From: Eutreptiella sp. 'Long Island Sound 2002'
Taxonomy: Eukaryota > Euglenozoa > Euglenophyceae > Eutreptiales > Eutreptiaceae
Reading direction: 5' to 3'
Length of the DNA stretch: 64,000 nucleotides
Assembly: GCA_964036045.1 (NCBI GenBank)
Contig: OZ038380.1
Span: forward strand, 120,003,199-120,067,198
Shown: in pieces, positions 29,913 to 42,488 of the stretch
Layout: each line of letters starts with the position of its first letter
How positions within the stretch are numbered: the stretch's first letter is position 1
Position numbers and translations under genes: made by a program
The notes under the pieces: model-generated
Told to the model about the DNA's origin: nothing
The model's database searches: none
The model's input: only the letters and a program-made list of their open reading frames with translations

Positions 29913-32900
29913 TGCATTGCGGGAGATCCACTGCCCACTTCCCCGGGGCAGTGAGACAGTGAATTGCAGAAGTTGCGCCGCCCACTGCCCGGAGGCACTG
30001 AGGCAGTGCAGGGCAGGAGTTGCACTGTCCACCGCCCCCAGGCAGTGAGGCAGTGCATTGCAGGAGTTCCACTGCCCACTGCCCCCAGGCAGTGAGGCAG
30101 TGCAGTGCAGGAGTTGCACTGTCCACTGCCCCCAGGCAGTGAGGCAGTGCATTGCAGGAGTTCCACTGCCCACTGCCCCCACGGCAGTGAGGCAGTGCAT
30201 TGCAGGAGTTGCACTGTCCACTGCCCCCAGCCAGTGAGGCAGTGCAGTGCAGGAGTTGCACTGTCCACTGCCCCCAGGCAGTGAGGCAGTGCATTGCAGG
30301 AGTTGCACTGCCAACTGCCCCAGGGCAGTGGGACAGTGCCTTGCAGAAGTTGCACTGCCCGGTCCCCCCAGGCAGTGGGGTAGTGCATTGCATGAGTTCC
30401 ACTGCCCCCTACCCAGGGCAGTGAGGCAGTGCATTGCAGAAGCTGCACTGTCCACTGCCCCCAGGCAGTGAGGCAGTGCATTGCAGGAGTTCTCCTGCCA
30501 ACTACCCCAGGGCAATGAGGCAGTGCATGACAGGCATTGCGCTGCCCACTGCCCCCAGGCAGTGAGGCAGTGCATTGCAGGAGTGTTACTGCCCACTGCC
30601 CCAGGGCAGTGAGGCAGTGCATTGCCGGAGTTGCGCTGCCCATTGTTCCCAGGCACTGAGGCAGTGCATTGCACGAGTTCCACTGCCCACTGCCCCCAGG
30701 CGCTGAGACAGTGCATTGCAGGAGTTGCACTGTCCACTGCCCCCAGGCAGTGAGGCGGTGCATTGCAGGAGTTGCACTGTCCACTGCCCCCAGGCTGTGA
30801 GGCAGTGCACTGCAGGAGCTGCAGTGCCTACTGCTCCCAGGCAGTCAGGCGGTGCATTGCAGGAGTTCCACTGCCCACTGTCCTTAGGCAGTGAGGCAGT
30901 GCATTGCAGAAATTGCACTGCCTACTGCCCCCAGGCAGTGAGGCAGTGCATTGCAGGAGTTGCACTGCCTGCTGCCCCCAGTCAGTCAGGCAGTGCATTG
31001 CGGGAGTTCCACTGCCCACTGCCCCTAGGCAGTGGGGCAGTGCGTTGCAGGAGTTGCACTGCTCACTGCCCCAGGGCAGTGTGGCAGTGTATTGCAGAAG
31101 CTGCACTGTCCAGTGCCCCGAAACAGTGCGGCAGTGCATTGCGGGAGTTCCACTACCCACTGCCCCAGGGCAGTAAGGCAGTGCATTGCAGGAGTTGCGC
31201 TGCCCACTGCCCCCAAGCAGTCAGGCAGTGCATTGCAGGAGTTTCACTGCCCACTGCCCCAGGATAGTGAGGCAGTGCATTGCAGAAGTTGCACTGCCCA
31301 CTGCCCCCAGGCAGTGGGGTAGTGCATTTCAGGGGTTCGACTGCCCTCTGCCGCAGGGCAGTGAGGCAGTGCATTGCAGAAGCTGCACTGTCCACTGCCC
31401 CGAGGCAGTGAGACAGTGCATTGCAGGAGTTGCACCGCCTACTGCCCCCAGGCAGTGAGGCAGTGCATTGCGGGAATTCCACTGCCCACTGCCCCAGGGC
31501 AGTGAGGCAGTGCATTGCAGGAGTTGCGCTGCACACTGCCCCCAGGGCGGTGGGGCATTGCATTGCAGGAGTTGCACTGACCACTGCCCCAAGGGCAGTG
31601 AGGCTGTCCATTGCAGGGGTTCAACTGCCCACTGCCCCAGGGCAGTGAGACAGTGCATTGCAGAAGTTCCACTGCCCACTGCCCCCAGGGCAGTGAAGCA
31701 GTGTGTTGCAGGAGTTGCACTGTCCAGTGCCCCAGGGCAGTGAGGCAGTGCATTGCATAAGTTCCACTGCCCACTGCTCCCAGGCAGTGGGGCAGTGCAT
31801 TGCAGGAGTTGCACTGCCCACTGCCCCCAGGCAGTGAGGTAGTGGATGGCAGGAGTTGCACCGCCTGCTGCCCCCAGGTGGTGAGGTGGTGTATTGCAGG
31901 AGGTCCACTGCCCACTGCCCCAAGGCATGGGGGCAGTGCATTAGGGGATGTGCACTGCCCGCTGTTCGCAAGCAATGAGGCATTGTATTGCAAGCGTTCG
32001 ACTGCCCAATGCGAGAGGAAGTGCATTACAGGAGTTCCACTCGCGACTGCCCCCAGGCAGTTGTGCAGTGCATTGCAGGAGTTGCACTGTTCACTGCCCC
32101 CAGGCAGTGCGGCAGTGCATTGCATGAGTTCCACTGCCCACTGCCCCAAGGGCAGTGCGGCAGTGCTTTGCAGGAGTTGCGCTGCCCACTGCCCCCAGGC
32201 AGTGGGGCAGTGCATTGCAGGAGGTCCACTGCCCACTGCCCCCAGGGCAGTGAGGGAGTGCATTGCAGGGGTTCCACTGCCCACTGCCCTCAGACAGTGA
32301 GGCAGTGCATTGCAGGACATCCACTGCCCACTGCCCCCAGACAGTGGGGCAGCCCATTGAAGGAGGTCCACTGCCCACTGCCCCCAGGCAGTGAGGTAGT
32401 CTGTTGCAGGAGGTCCACCGCCCACTGCCCCGGGGCAGTGGGGCAGTGCATTGAAGGAGGTCCACTGCCCACTGCCCCCAGGCAGTGAGGCAGTGTATTG
32501 CAGGAGGTCCACTGCCCACTGCCCCCAGGCAGTGGGGCGGTGTATTGCAGGAGGTCCACTGCCCACTGCCCGCAGGCATTGGGGCAGTGCATTGGGGGAT
32601 GTGCATTGCCCGCTGCTTCCAAGCAATGAGGCAGTGTATTGCGGGAATTCCACTGCCCACTGCGAGAGGCAGTGCATTACAGGAGTTCCACTGCCCACTG
32701 CCCCAAGGCAGTGGGGCAGTGTATTGCAGGAGTTGCACTGCTCACTGCCCCCAAGCAGTGCCGCAGTGCATTGCAGGAGTTGCACTGCCCACTGCCCCCA
32801 GGCAGTGAGGCAGTGCATTGCAGGAGGTCCACTGCCCACTGCCCCCAGACAGTGAGCCAGTGCATTGCAGGAAGTCCACTGCCCACTGCCCCCAGGCAGT

Positions 32901-35215
32901 GGGGCAGTGCATTGAAGGAAGACCACTGCCCACTGCCCCCTGGCAGTGAGGCAGTGTGTTGCAGGAGGTCTACTGCCCACTGCCCCGGGGCAGTGGGGCA
33001 GTGCATTGAAGGAGGTCCACTGCCCACTGCCCCCAGGCAGTGAGGCAGTGTATTGCAGGTAGTCCACGGCCCACTGACCCCAGGCAGTGAGGCGGTGTGT
33101 TGCAGGAGGTCCACTGCCCACTGCCCCCAGGGCAGTGAGGCAGTGTATTGCAGGAAGTCCACTGCCCCCTGCCCCCAGGCATGGGGGCAGTGCATTGGGG
33201 GATGTGCACTGCTTGCTGCCCCGGAGCAATGAGGCAGTGTATTGCGGGAGTTCCACTGCCCACTGGGTGAGGCAATGCATTACAGAAGTTCCACTGCCCA
33301 CTGCCCGGAGGCAGTGGGGTAGGGTATTGCAGGAGTTGCACTGCCCACTGCCCCGAGGCAGTGAGGCAGTGGATTGCAGGAGTTGTGCTGCCCACTGCCC
33401 CCAGGGCAGTGAGGCAGTGGATTGCAGGAGGTCCACTGCCCACTGCCCCAAAGCAGTGGGGCATTGCATTGCAGGAGGTCCACTGCCCACTGCCCCCAGG
33501 CAGTGTGGCAGTGCATTGCAGGAGTTTCACTGCCCACTGCCCCGAAGCGGTGAGGCAGTGCATTGCAGAAGGTCCACTGCCCACTGCCCCCAGTCAGTGG
33601 GGCAGTGCAATGCAGGAGGTCCGCTGCCCGTTGCCCCCCTGCAGTGAGGTAGTGTATTGCAGGAGGTCCACTGCCCACTACCCCCAGGCAGTGATGCAGT
33701 GTATAGCAGGAGTTCCACTGCCCACCGCCCCCAGGCGGTGGGGCAGTGCATTGCGGAAGGTCCACTGCCGACTGCCCCAAGGCAGTCGGGCAGTCCATTG
33801 CAGGAGTTCATCTGCCCACTGCCCCCAGGCAATGAGGCAGTGCATTGCAGGAGATCCACTGCCCCCTGCTTCAGGCAGTGGAGCAGCGTATTGCAAAATC
33901 CCACTGCCCACTGCGCCCAGGCAGTGAGGCAGTACGTTGCAGGAGGTCCACTGCCCACTGCCCCCAAGCAGTAAGGCAGTGTGTTGCAGGAGGTCCACTG
34001 CCAACAGCCCCCAGGCTGATGGGCAGTGCATTGAAAGAGGTCCACTGCCCACTGCCTGCAGGCAGTGAGGCTGTGTATTGCAGGAGTTCCACTGCCCACT
34101 GCCCCCAGGGCAGTGAGGCAGTGTATTGCAGGAAGTCCACTGCCCCCTGCCCCGGGGCATGGGGGCAGTGCATTGGGAGATGTGCACTGCCCGCTGCCCC
34201 CAAGCAATGAGGCAGTGTATTGCGGGAGTTCCACTGCCCACTGTGTGAGGCAGTGTATTACAGGAATTCCACTGCCCACTGCCCAAAGGCAGTGGGGCAG
34301 TGTATTGCAGGAGTTGCCCTGTCCACTGCCCCCAGGCAGTGAGGCAGTGGATTGCAGGAGTTGCGCTGCCCACTGCCCCAAAGCAGTCAGGCAGTGGATT
34401 GCAGGAGTTCCACTGCCCCCTGCCCCCAGGCAGTGAGGCAGTGCATTGCAGGTGGTCAACTCCCCACTGCCTCCAAGCAGTGAGGCAGTGCATTGCGGGA
34501 GGTCCTCTGCCCACTGCCCAGAGGCAGTGGGGCAGTGCATTGCAGGAGGTTCGCTGCCCGTTGCCCCCGGGCAGTGAGGTAGTGTATTGCAGGAGGTCCA
34601 CTGCCCACTGCCCCGGGGCAGTGAGGCAGTGTATGGCAGGAGTTCCAATGCCCACCGCCTCAGGCAGTGAGGCAGTGCATTGCAGAAGTTGCACCGCCCA
34701 CTGCCCCCAGGCAGTGGGGAGGTGCATTGCGGAAGGTCCACTGCCGGCTGCCCCAAGGCAGTGGGGCAGTCTATTGCAGGAGTTAATCTGCCCACTGCCC
34801 CTTGGCAGTGAGGCAGTGCATTTCAGGAGATCCACTGCCCCCTGCCAACAGGGCAGTGGAGCAGCGCATTGCAAAAGTCCCACTGCCCACTGCCCCCAGG
34901 CAGTGAGGCAGTGCGTCGCAGGAGGTCCACTGCCCACTGCCCCCAGGCCGTGGCGCAGTGCGCCGCAGGAGTACCACTGTCCACTGCCCCAGGCAGGGCG
35001 GCAGTGTATTTCAGGAGATGCCCAGCCCACTGCCCCAAGGGAGGGAGGCAGTGAGTGGCGCGAGTACCACTCCCCACTGCCCTCAGGCAATGCGGCAGTG
35101 CGAAGCACGATTTCCACTCCCCACAGCCCCGAGGCTGCCTGGCAGTGCGTTACACTGCCCACTGCCCTCTGCCCACAACAACAGTGCAGCAGGGCACACA
35201 CAGTGCAGTGCATTG
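29913..35215 (+). repeat. 47-bp repeat array, block 3 (about 112 units)
   Basis: Same unit as block 1. Variants with GGAGGTCCACTGCC dominate from about 31.9 kb on, giving local subfamilies. A ~960-bp block seems duplicated within it: 32.59-33.24 resembles 31.93-32.05 and 33.19-34.28, with GGGGGATGTGCACTGCC-like units. The minus strand is open for up to 683 codons. The last ~130 bp to about 35345 are degenerate. Confidence 0.95.
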
Positions 35216-37191
35216 CAGAGCACCAAGCAGTGCGGACCCACACAGAAGGCACTGGTGGTGCAGTGCGGCACACAGGGTGCAGCCGGCAAATGAGACCCTG
35301 TGTGACTGCGCGCAGGCGTCGGCAAGGCAGTGTCGGCCAAGTGCGAGAGTGCACTGGTCCGGCTATGCCACAACACACTTACACACAGCGCGCACACAAC
35401 ACACACAGCCCAGCCCGCTTACCTGTACCCGTGGGTAGACATCCCGACCTTTGCCATTTGGTAACAGCACCTACGGCACAACACAACACGACACCAAAGA
35501 CCTAAACGCGACAGAAAAAGACGCAACGGAACAATACCCGAGGCCCACAGGACCCCAGAAACACAGGACGACATCACCGGACAGGGGGCACCCCAGCGGG
35601 GCACGCCAAGACACAATAAGATGCCACATCACACAGCAGGGTACACAACGCAACGCCACACGACCACCAGAGAAACTTGCCAAAACAGCCATCAAACACG
35701 AAACCAGACAACACAAAACGGCAACGCACCGCGTGTTACCACAAGACCGGACGAGACAAGCCACGACATACAACCACACAACACCACGCAACCAACAAGC
35801 ACACCGACACAACACAACGTACCAACAAGACATGAAACAGCGTGACCACACGCACCACTACGCAACAAAACAGCCAGAGCGCCACAATGCATGCGAGAAG
35901 ACCAACATGCCCCATGTATCACAGCTCTTCCACATGACGCCATCTCCGCCACGAGCAGGCGCTGCATCGTAGGCCGGCCACCGTACAGCAAAGAGGCCGC
36001 TGACTTGGCGCACCCGGACAGGGAGCCAGGCCAAGCCCAAACGCCTAAGCGGCGTATACATGCAGAGCAACAGCGCGACACGCAGGCATGCCGCCCGTCA
36101 CACACACATATGAGACAGCGCAGACCACAGCGCAGGCACACAAAGCTGCGCGCAGGACACAGGGGGATGTGCACACACACAACGCACCACACAAACACAG
36201 TGTGCAATTGAACAGAATCAAGCCACCAGCCGCCACACTCAGCGGAAGGCCGCTTCGATAGAGCCGAGCACGCCAACACAGACCGCGCCCCGGCCACCCA
36301 GTGCAGAAGACCAAGGCATGGCGGAAGTGGAAGCCAACATAAGGTACAGCCAGCACCAGATCAGCATTCCGCTAATCACGGGTTCCGTGCGCGCTGAGTG
36401 CAGCTCCAGCACGAGCTGGCCGGCTACCGCCGCCTGCAGCTGTGAAGAACAGGTCCACAGGACAACCACACCGAACTGGCCGACGGGGGACCCGCAACGA
36501 AGGCAAAACCCATCCCAACACACCAACTATAGTTACCGCGCAATTGAGTACACTGCCAACACAACCTCAACATGCAAGCGGACACCATGCCCAGACCGTA
36601 CCGAGTACAGACTCAAAACACCATCTACAGCACCAAGCCGCTACCACCAGCACTGTGCCCCGACACAACGAACGACCCACAACAACAACAACAACAAGTG
36701 ACAGCGCTGACCACAGAGGCGGTGCATTCACCGGATGACCACACACGTGACTCACAAAGGCAAACTGGCTCACGCAACAAGCCAGACACACCATCCAACA
36801 GACAAATGACACCGTCCCAGACATCCACCAACAGCAGTATCACGGACGTGGACGCCACCAACAACCCACCTCAACAAGAAAGTGCCGCCCCCTGACACTG
36901 CCCAGCAGCCTGGACATCCACAATGACACCATGAAGCTGGACACCGACCCGGTACGGGACAGCATACAACGCGTCGTGCGATTAGCGACAGAAGCACGTG
37001 CTTCCCAACAGAACACATGGAGTCTGTATGGAGCGCTCGATGCAGCACAAAGGCGAATGATGGGGGCGGACGACAGGGGCCCAGGCCCAAGGGCGTACGC
37101 CCAAAGACTGCGGCGATGCATGCAAGAAGCCCACAAACAACCACCAACAGGAGTGATTACGGAGGGATAACGGTCCAAGACCGCGCGTTGG
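35216..37191 (+). other. conserved flank and A/C-rich leader
   Basis: 35350-35485 matches 13632-13775. From about 35.48 to 37.2 kb the plus strand is A/C-rich with few T. No domain was found. I read it as the likely 5' region of the large LINE-like element, but no start point can be fixed. Confidence 0.5.
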
Positions 37192-37542
37192 ATGAAACGC
37201 ACGGAGGCACGGCACGCGCAAGAGGCCTTGGACCAGTTCCTGGATTCCGATGACCCACCGCCGGCTGAGTGCGAAGAGGCAACGCTCATCCTTGTCCTGA
37301 CGCTACACAGCTTGACATGGGGCCACACCATTACAGTCCATGACAAAACAGGCCCGCCCTACGCACGCACGGCAAACTGCAGACCAACCACAGCAACTGT
37401 GGATGAGGTCCACTTGGACTGGGCACCTGGACAGGGCGGCAATGAATACATCGTGGCACACACGATACACAACAGAAACTCACCAACGAAGGCGGAAGAC
37501 CCAGAACGAACCGAAACCCAACCAACTGGACCGGCACCTTAA
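37192..37542 (+). pseudogene. LINE-associated ORF fragment, unknown
   Basis: 116 codons. The most protein-like part is TVDEVHLDWAPGQGGNEYIV. No family was recognised. Codon use matches the downstream LINE modules. Confidence 0.35.
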
Positions 37543-37926
37543 CAATGGACGGTGTACAGGTTCCTGGCCCATGCACGCACCCTGGCGGAACACAGCATCC
37601 AGCCATACACCGACGTCACATACGTGGTGCAAATGTTGCAGGACTGGCACAAATACGAGACGGAGGTAGTGGAAGGACAAAAAGGACCACCAGCGACCAC
37701 ACCCCCCCGCAACATGGGACGACCTGGTACTTGAGGGGGACATCGGCGCGCAGGCCGAGACCATTTGGCGCACGGAGCCAAGACACCCCTTCGCCCACAG
37801 CTATGAACCTGCCATCGTGAATGCAATCCTGGCCTACAACAGCTGGACCACCAACAACATCTCCACTTCCATTCAGCATCCGAAGACCCACATGAGTGGC
37901 ACCCCACTCGGGCCCCCGTACTAGAG
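37543..37926 (+). pseudogene. LINE-associated coding remnant, two frames
   Basis: One frame reads YRFLAHARTLAEHSIQPYTD and MLQDWHKYETEVVEGQKGPP. After about 37725 another frame reads AILAYNSWTTNNISTSIQHP. A decayed continuation of the same coding region, unknown domain. Confidence 0.3.
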
Positions 37927-38580
37927 GTGTACCTTCACGAAGATGCGGACATCGGGACACATACCATCACTGACCTCAAACCGGCAACACCACAACCCAT
38001 ACCGGAGCCGTACATACCCCCAAATCAACAACGACCAACACCCTCAACAGGAGACGACTCCCCTCTAAGAGAACAGGACCGGCCAGTCCGAAGAGACGCC
38101 GAACCTACCACCACAGTCCAACACATGCCAAAGCCCCTCACCAACCACCACATCCCAGACAACTACCAACTGCCACCTGACGGAAACCACACCCGCCGCA
38201 CAACCCCTATGTTGACGCTGCCGACAAGCACCATTAACTTGAAAGGGATCCTCCCCGGGGTGGTCGCAGTAGAAGCTATCCACCTCATTACAACTAAACC
38301 GATAACACTACCGCCAACTGAACACCTGTTCATTACCATACAGGGTACGGCCACCATCGAAGGCGACACCCGCGAAGACGATGACCAAATGCCCCAAGCA
38401 AGACCCACGCAGGCCATCTGGGTGACAGCAACCACGGACGCCGACGTTGCCATTGACCCAGACTTGGAATGGTCCGCCATCCATTATACCGTAGAGAGTG
38501 CAGTAGGGGACCCAAAGACGACCAACTGGCAACAGCGATGGACCACAGAGATGGAACAACTGAACGACGCCGCCCATTGA
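37927..38580 (+). pseudogene. LINE-associated ORF, 217 codons, unknown
   Basis: The first half is Pro/Gln/Thr-rich. The second half alternates hydrophobic and polar residues (GVVAVEAIHLITTKPITLPP, LFITIQGTATIEGD), suggesting beta strands. No recognised motif. It may belong to ORF1 of the element. Confidence 0.35.
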
Positions 38581-39368
38581 TGACACACTCAGCCCACAAA
38601 CAGGGAACCCGCAAAACGAGCCACCCAAACGTGTCTCAGCACCGCCGGACATACCGCCCGGCACTACTTGACCACCATACACCGGGAAGCGGTGTCCCAA
38701 ATCAAGAGGACACCCTCCCCAGACCTGCCAGACACCAACAACGTCCACTAACCGGAGGCCCTTCGCCGCATACTGAAGTTTCCTGACGGCCGCAGGCATG
38801 GTGGCTCTGGTGGTAGAACCCACCCTGCCACCCTCCGTCACAGCACTGACCAACGCGGTCCAGGCCATGGCACGGAGGGGAGGGACCCCACTAGAATGGA
38901 CACCCAACCCCCTAGTGAAGCAATGAATCCACCACAACGCCAACAAGACACAGCAAACGCGGCGCCAAAGACACCGACCGCTGTGGGACAAAGACGGTAC
39001 TCTCCAACCCCACAGCCCATGCATGGTGCACTTCGTCCTTGAGGCCCACAAGGCAAACTGGAGAGGCACGGATGTACAGCTCACCCACAATCCGGCACAC
39101 ACGCACCTCCAGTAAACTATCCCCACCTCCAATGCCCTCGTCACCTACAGCACAACCCAGCATTCCACGTTCCCACTACGCCCGGACACCGAGGGCGTAG
39201 TCTTACACGGTACATACCAGGGCGCAGTACAGCGACCTACCCGACACCACATGGCACCCAAAACGCGCCTGGCACCAACCACTTCACAAAAAACGCGTAC
39301 CCCGACAAGGCGCCACCTAATCCGCGGGAAGCACCGCACAGGGTGACAGAACCGCAACCGCCAACATC
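38581..39368 (+). other. decayed coding stretch within the LINE, no clear frame
   Basis: Short protein-like runs in changing frames (ALRRILKFPDG; MVALVVEPTLPPSVTALTNA). No domain. Confidence 0.35.
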
Positions 39369-40406
39369 GTGAACTCGGCCCTCGCAAATGCAGGAATGCC
39401 ACTCATTGACACGGGACACCCCATCCTGGACGACGCCACCCACCGCAGAACGTGGGGAAGCGTCCGAAGGGCCCTGCACCAAGACATCGACCGCGACCAA
39501 GCCACCTGCCTTGATGAGGGCTCTGTTACTATCCGAGCGGGCAGATGGCTAAACAGCCTGAACCCTAAGAAGCTCCGCAGGGTGGCGGGACCCTACATCC
39601 TCTACCCCGTACCACACGGTATGGACGGTCCTTGCCCAGGGCTCCGGACTGGGTACCCCCCATGTGGCCACCCATGCTCCCATGCTCTGTTCCAGCCACT
39701 GCCCCCCGAGCCCGCACCGCTCCCGGGGATCTACCTCAACAGGATCCCCGGAACCAAATGGGTACACCTGAAGGCAGGGGACACCCTCGGCCAAGCTATA
39801 CCACTGCACCAAGTGTACCACATGGCGATAGGCCCGCGGCTAACCGACACAAACAAGCCGCAACACCCACTGGCAGGACACGGAGCGCGAGAACCAACAG
39901 ACCCGAACGCCCCGGGCCCCAACAGGGCGCTCCTGCACCTCACCATGAAACTCACGGCCCAGCTCCCGACGGCCTTGGAGGGACATTTTTTTGCGGGGGG
40001 CCTCACAGACGATGTCATCACCCTGGTGGCGAATACCCTGGCAGCATTCACGAACACATGGGATGACGCCGTGGGACACCCCACAGCACGCAAGGACAGA
40101 ACTCAGGAGAAGAAGGACATCCTGACGCCGGAACTGATGGACCAACTGCTACAACTCAGGACACTCAACAGCCCACCAGAGCAATGTATGCCACGAATCA
40201 GGCTGAAGGTCACGGACTGGACGGTCCTCGACCACACCACAGACGGCCCTACGGTTACAAACACGACGCTCCCTACCACGTGGCTAACCCTGGCCCACAA
40301 CGTAGCGGCTTACGTGCGCAGGCATGGGATGACACAGGCGCAACGCTGGATGTCATGGCCCCCGGACGAGAAACATATTATCAGAAGCCGCACTGACAAT
40401 CTGTGA
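39369..40406 (+). CDS. intact 345-codon ORF upstream of the endonuclease, unknown function
   Basis: The longest undamaged frame in the element. Landmarks: RRTWGSVRRALHQDIDRDQA, LNPKKLRRVAGPYILYPVPH, LPGIYLNRIPGTKWVHLKAG, DDVITLVANTLAAFTNTWDD and TLPTTWLTLAHNVAAYVRRH. No zinc knuckle, RRM or coiled coil typical of LINE ORF1 was seen. Position and composition fit an ORF1-like or N-terminal ORF2 segment. That it has stayed open while its neighbours are broken may be chance, or may reflect low stop density in A/C-rich DNA. Confidence 0.45.
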   Translation: MNSALANAGMPLIDTGHPILDDATHRRTWGSVRRALHQDIDRDQATCLDEGSVTIRAGRWLNSLNPKKLRRVAGPYILYPVPHGMDGPCPGLRTGYPPCGHPCSHALFQPLPPEPAPLPGIYLNRIPGTKWVHLKAGDTLGQAIPLHQVYHMAIGPRLTDTNKPQHPLAGHGAREPTDPNAPGPNRALLHLTMKLTAQLPTALEGHFFAGGLTDDVITLVANTLAAFTNTWDDAVGHPTARKDRTQEKKDILTPELMDQLLQLRTLNSPPEQCMPRIRLKVTDWTVLDHTTDGPTVTNTTLPTTWLTLAHNVAAYVRRHGMTQAQRWMSWPPDEKHIIRSRTDNL

Positions 40407-41112
40407 CCTACGCCAACAAGATGCGGGGCATGCACTGGCCCAGGGAAGGGCACGGAACGGAGCACAGCATCTTCCAAAGCCGCAACCCGGCCCCCCAGGC
40501 AGCGCCAGAGCAGGTGCCGCCCAAGCAACGGCCCGACTGAAGGGGGAAGGGGCACCGGTCCGGCGGGCCAAACGACCTAAGCCGGCACCAAAAGCTGCGC
40601 CGCCCCAGGGCCGAGCTGAAACCACAAGCCCAGAACTGCCCAAACTTCACACCTGAAGAACGCGAGGCTATGCACCCCAAATACCCTGACGGGGCGGAAG
40701 TGCAAGGGGTCTACGTCTGTTAGCTGAAGGCACAATCCAAAACAATGGGCGCCGAATGGCCACACCGGGCAAACACGGCGACCTAAAAGTGAAAATCGCA
40801 TGGCAACCTTTACTCGAGTGGGGCGAGAAAGCGGCCACATCCAACTTTGAGCTGTGAAACGACAGGCCGTTCCCGGAGTGCCCGCTGAAATCCTGCACAC
40901 CAGAACCAGGTGGCGCCTGGGTCAGTCTGGACAGGGGACAAACCGGAGGCCTGGCTGGAGGAGCCTGACATCCCAGAGGAAAGAACGCCTGGCTCACAAG
41001 CTACGCTACACAACCTCCGCTAGGACAATGACTCCGGGCCGAACGGATCCAACGGGAAACCACCACCGCCAAACCACCCAGCGGCAAGGTCAGAGACGCA
41101 CTCGTCGATCTG
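40407..41112 (+). other. decayed coding stretch before the endonuclease
   Basis: Several short frames with charged protein-like sequence; no domain assigned. Confidence 0.35.
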
Positions 41113-41730
41113 ATGTCGCTGAACGAGCCAGGGGTCGTGCACGACCCAGCGAAGGCCTTAAACCTCCAGGACATACTCATCATGGCGGGATGTTACCCCA
41201 CTGCCATGCGGTGGCAGGAACCGGCGCTCAAGACCCGCACCGACACACCGAAGCTCACACCCATCCTCACCGGAACAGGGTACCAATACCACTGCAACTT
41301 GTGTGAGAGGCGTACCTATGTCTGACAAGCGCGAAATTCGCGTCCACGTCCACCAACACCTAGGCATTGAAGGCCGACTGGTGGCATATGAACTCGTGGG
41401 CCCCACCGGGAAACTCAACGTCATCAACGTGCATGTTCTGTTCGGCGACGCCACAGACAGGTTCCTCGAGCACCTCATGGAGGCCTACCGGCAATTGGCC
41501 ATGATAGGCCCCACCATCAGCATAGACGAACGTCAATGGCGCCCACACAATGGACGACCAAGAAGCGCGACCGACACCGGAGGACACAGCCATCAGGATG
41601 GCCATGCAGCACTTGGGCCTGCGGGACCTCACGACCTCCCTAAGAGGCCAGGCCTCGCAGCGGCCCCCGCAGCTGGATGCAACAGATTCATGCATCAACC
41701 TTTGATATGCAGATCCAACACAAGTGGAGG
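41113..41730 (+). pseudogene. LINE AP-type endonuclease domain (frameshifted)
   Basis: Three frames together give an exonuclease-endonuclease-phosphatase fold. 41113-41320 covers ALNLQDILIMAGCYP and ILTGTGYQYHCNLCERR. 41320-41535 covers GRLVAYELVGPTGKLNVINV then HVLFGDATDRFLEHLMEAYR (the 'xINVYxP...R..F...L' block). The third frame carries a GDxN-like VNGAH and AIRMAMQHLGLRDLTTSLRG (the 'D..GL.DL' block). The enzyme would nick target DNA for target-primed reverse transcription. The GDFN Asp is disturbed by the shift near 41525. Confidence 0.72.
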
Positions 41731-42330
41731 TAACAGGGACACAGTACCACGACTCACCTTCCAAGGCCACTAGACGTCGCCCACCGGAGGTGCAGCTCAA
41801 GGTGTTACAGGTCCCTCCAGCCCCCTCAGACAGTAGGGAGCAGGCCGCGCAACCCCCCATCCGCCCCCCGGAGGAACACGACACACCCCAGTGGATGGCA
41901 TACTACCGCACAGTGGACTGCATCCTCAGCCACCAGAGCGACCCGGACCTGAACCTCACCATGAGACAAGCGGCAGCGGTGTGTGGCCTCCACGAGGGGG
42001 GCAAGCAGGAGCAAGAGACTACAACCCCACACCGGGACCTAAGCTCCATGGCCAGCGCCATATGGTGTGATCAACGAGACCTACATACGGCCATCCACTC
42101 CCACGACACAGGGAACCAATAACACAACCACCGCATTGCGGCACGGCTGGAAGCCACACGGCGGCACCTCAGGGGGTGGCACAAGCGTCGCGCCAAGGAC
42201 TTGGCGCAGGAGCAACAAAGGTACCTCCAAAAACCCAGACCGTACGAGTCACTGAAGCACGTGGACAAGATCTTGGGAGAAACGGGCCATGGGGGATCAG
42301 GGCGGCGCGCCTACAGGACCGCACAGTGAC
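41731..42330 (+). pseudogene. endonuclease C-terminus and linker to reverse transcriptase
   Basis: Frame 0 continues after a TGA: SCINL, stop, YADPTQVEVTGTQYHDSPSK, then ATRRRPPEVQL, which sits where LINE endonucleases have the catalytic S-D-H; here Arg replaces His. A helical linker follows (WMAYYRTVDCILSHQSDPDL), a TAA at 42120-42122, then RIAARLEATRRHLRGWHKRR and YESLKHVDKILGETG to about 42330. This arrangement is normal for APE-class LINE ORF2. Confidence 0.65.
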
Positions 42331-42488
42331 CAATGACCGCAAGGTGGTCATCCAGGAGGTGTTAACCAGCTTCAAACGCCAACACCATGCAGAGGACGGA
42401 GTGCTATCCCACTACACTAAGCACCTGATATCACACCTACCGCAACTGCACAACCGAGCACAACGACACGACGTGCACCGCACCCGCT

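Noticed and set aside
31439-33490. 683-codon minus-strand ORF, plus other 300-566 codon ORFs in the 47-bp and 94-bp arrays
   Set aside because: They read through tandem units that lack stop codons on that strand in every frame; no start context, domain or codon bias supports a gene.
24498-35215. CRISPR array
   Set aside because: Units are contiguous 47-bp repeats with no unique spacers, in a eukaryotic context with no cas-like genes.
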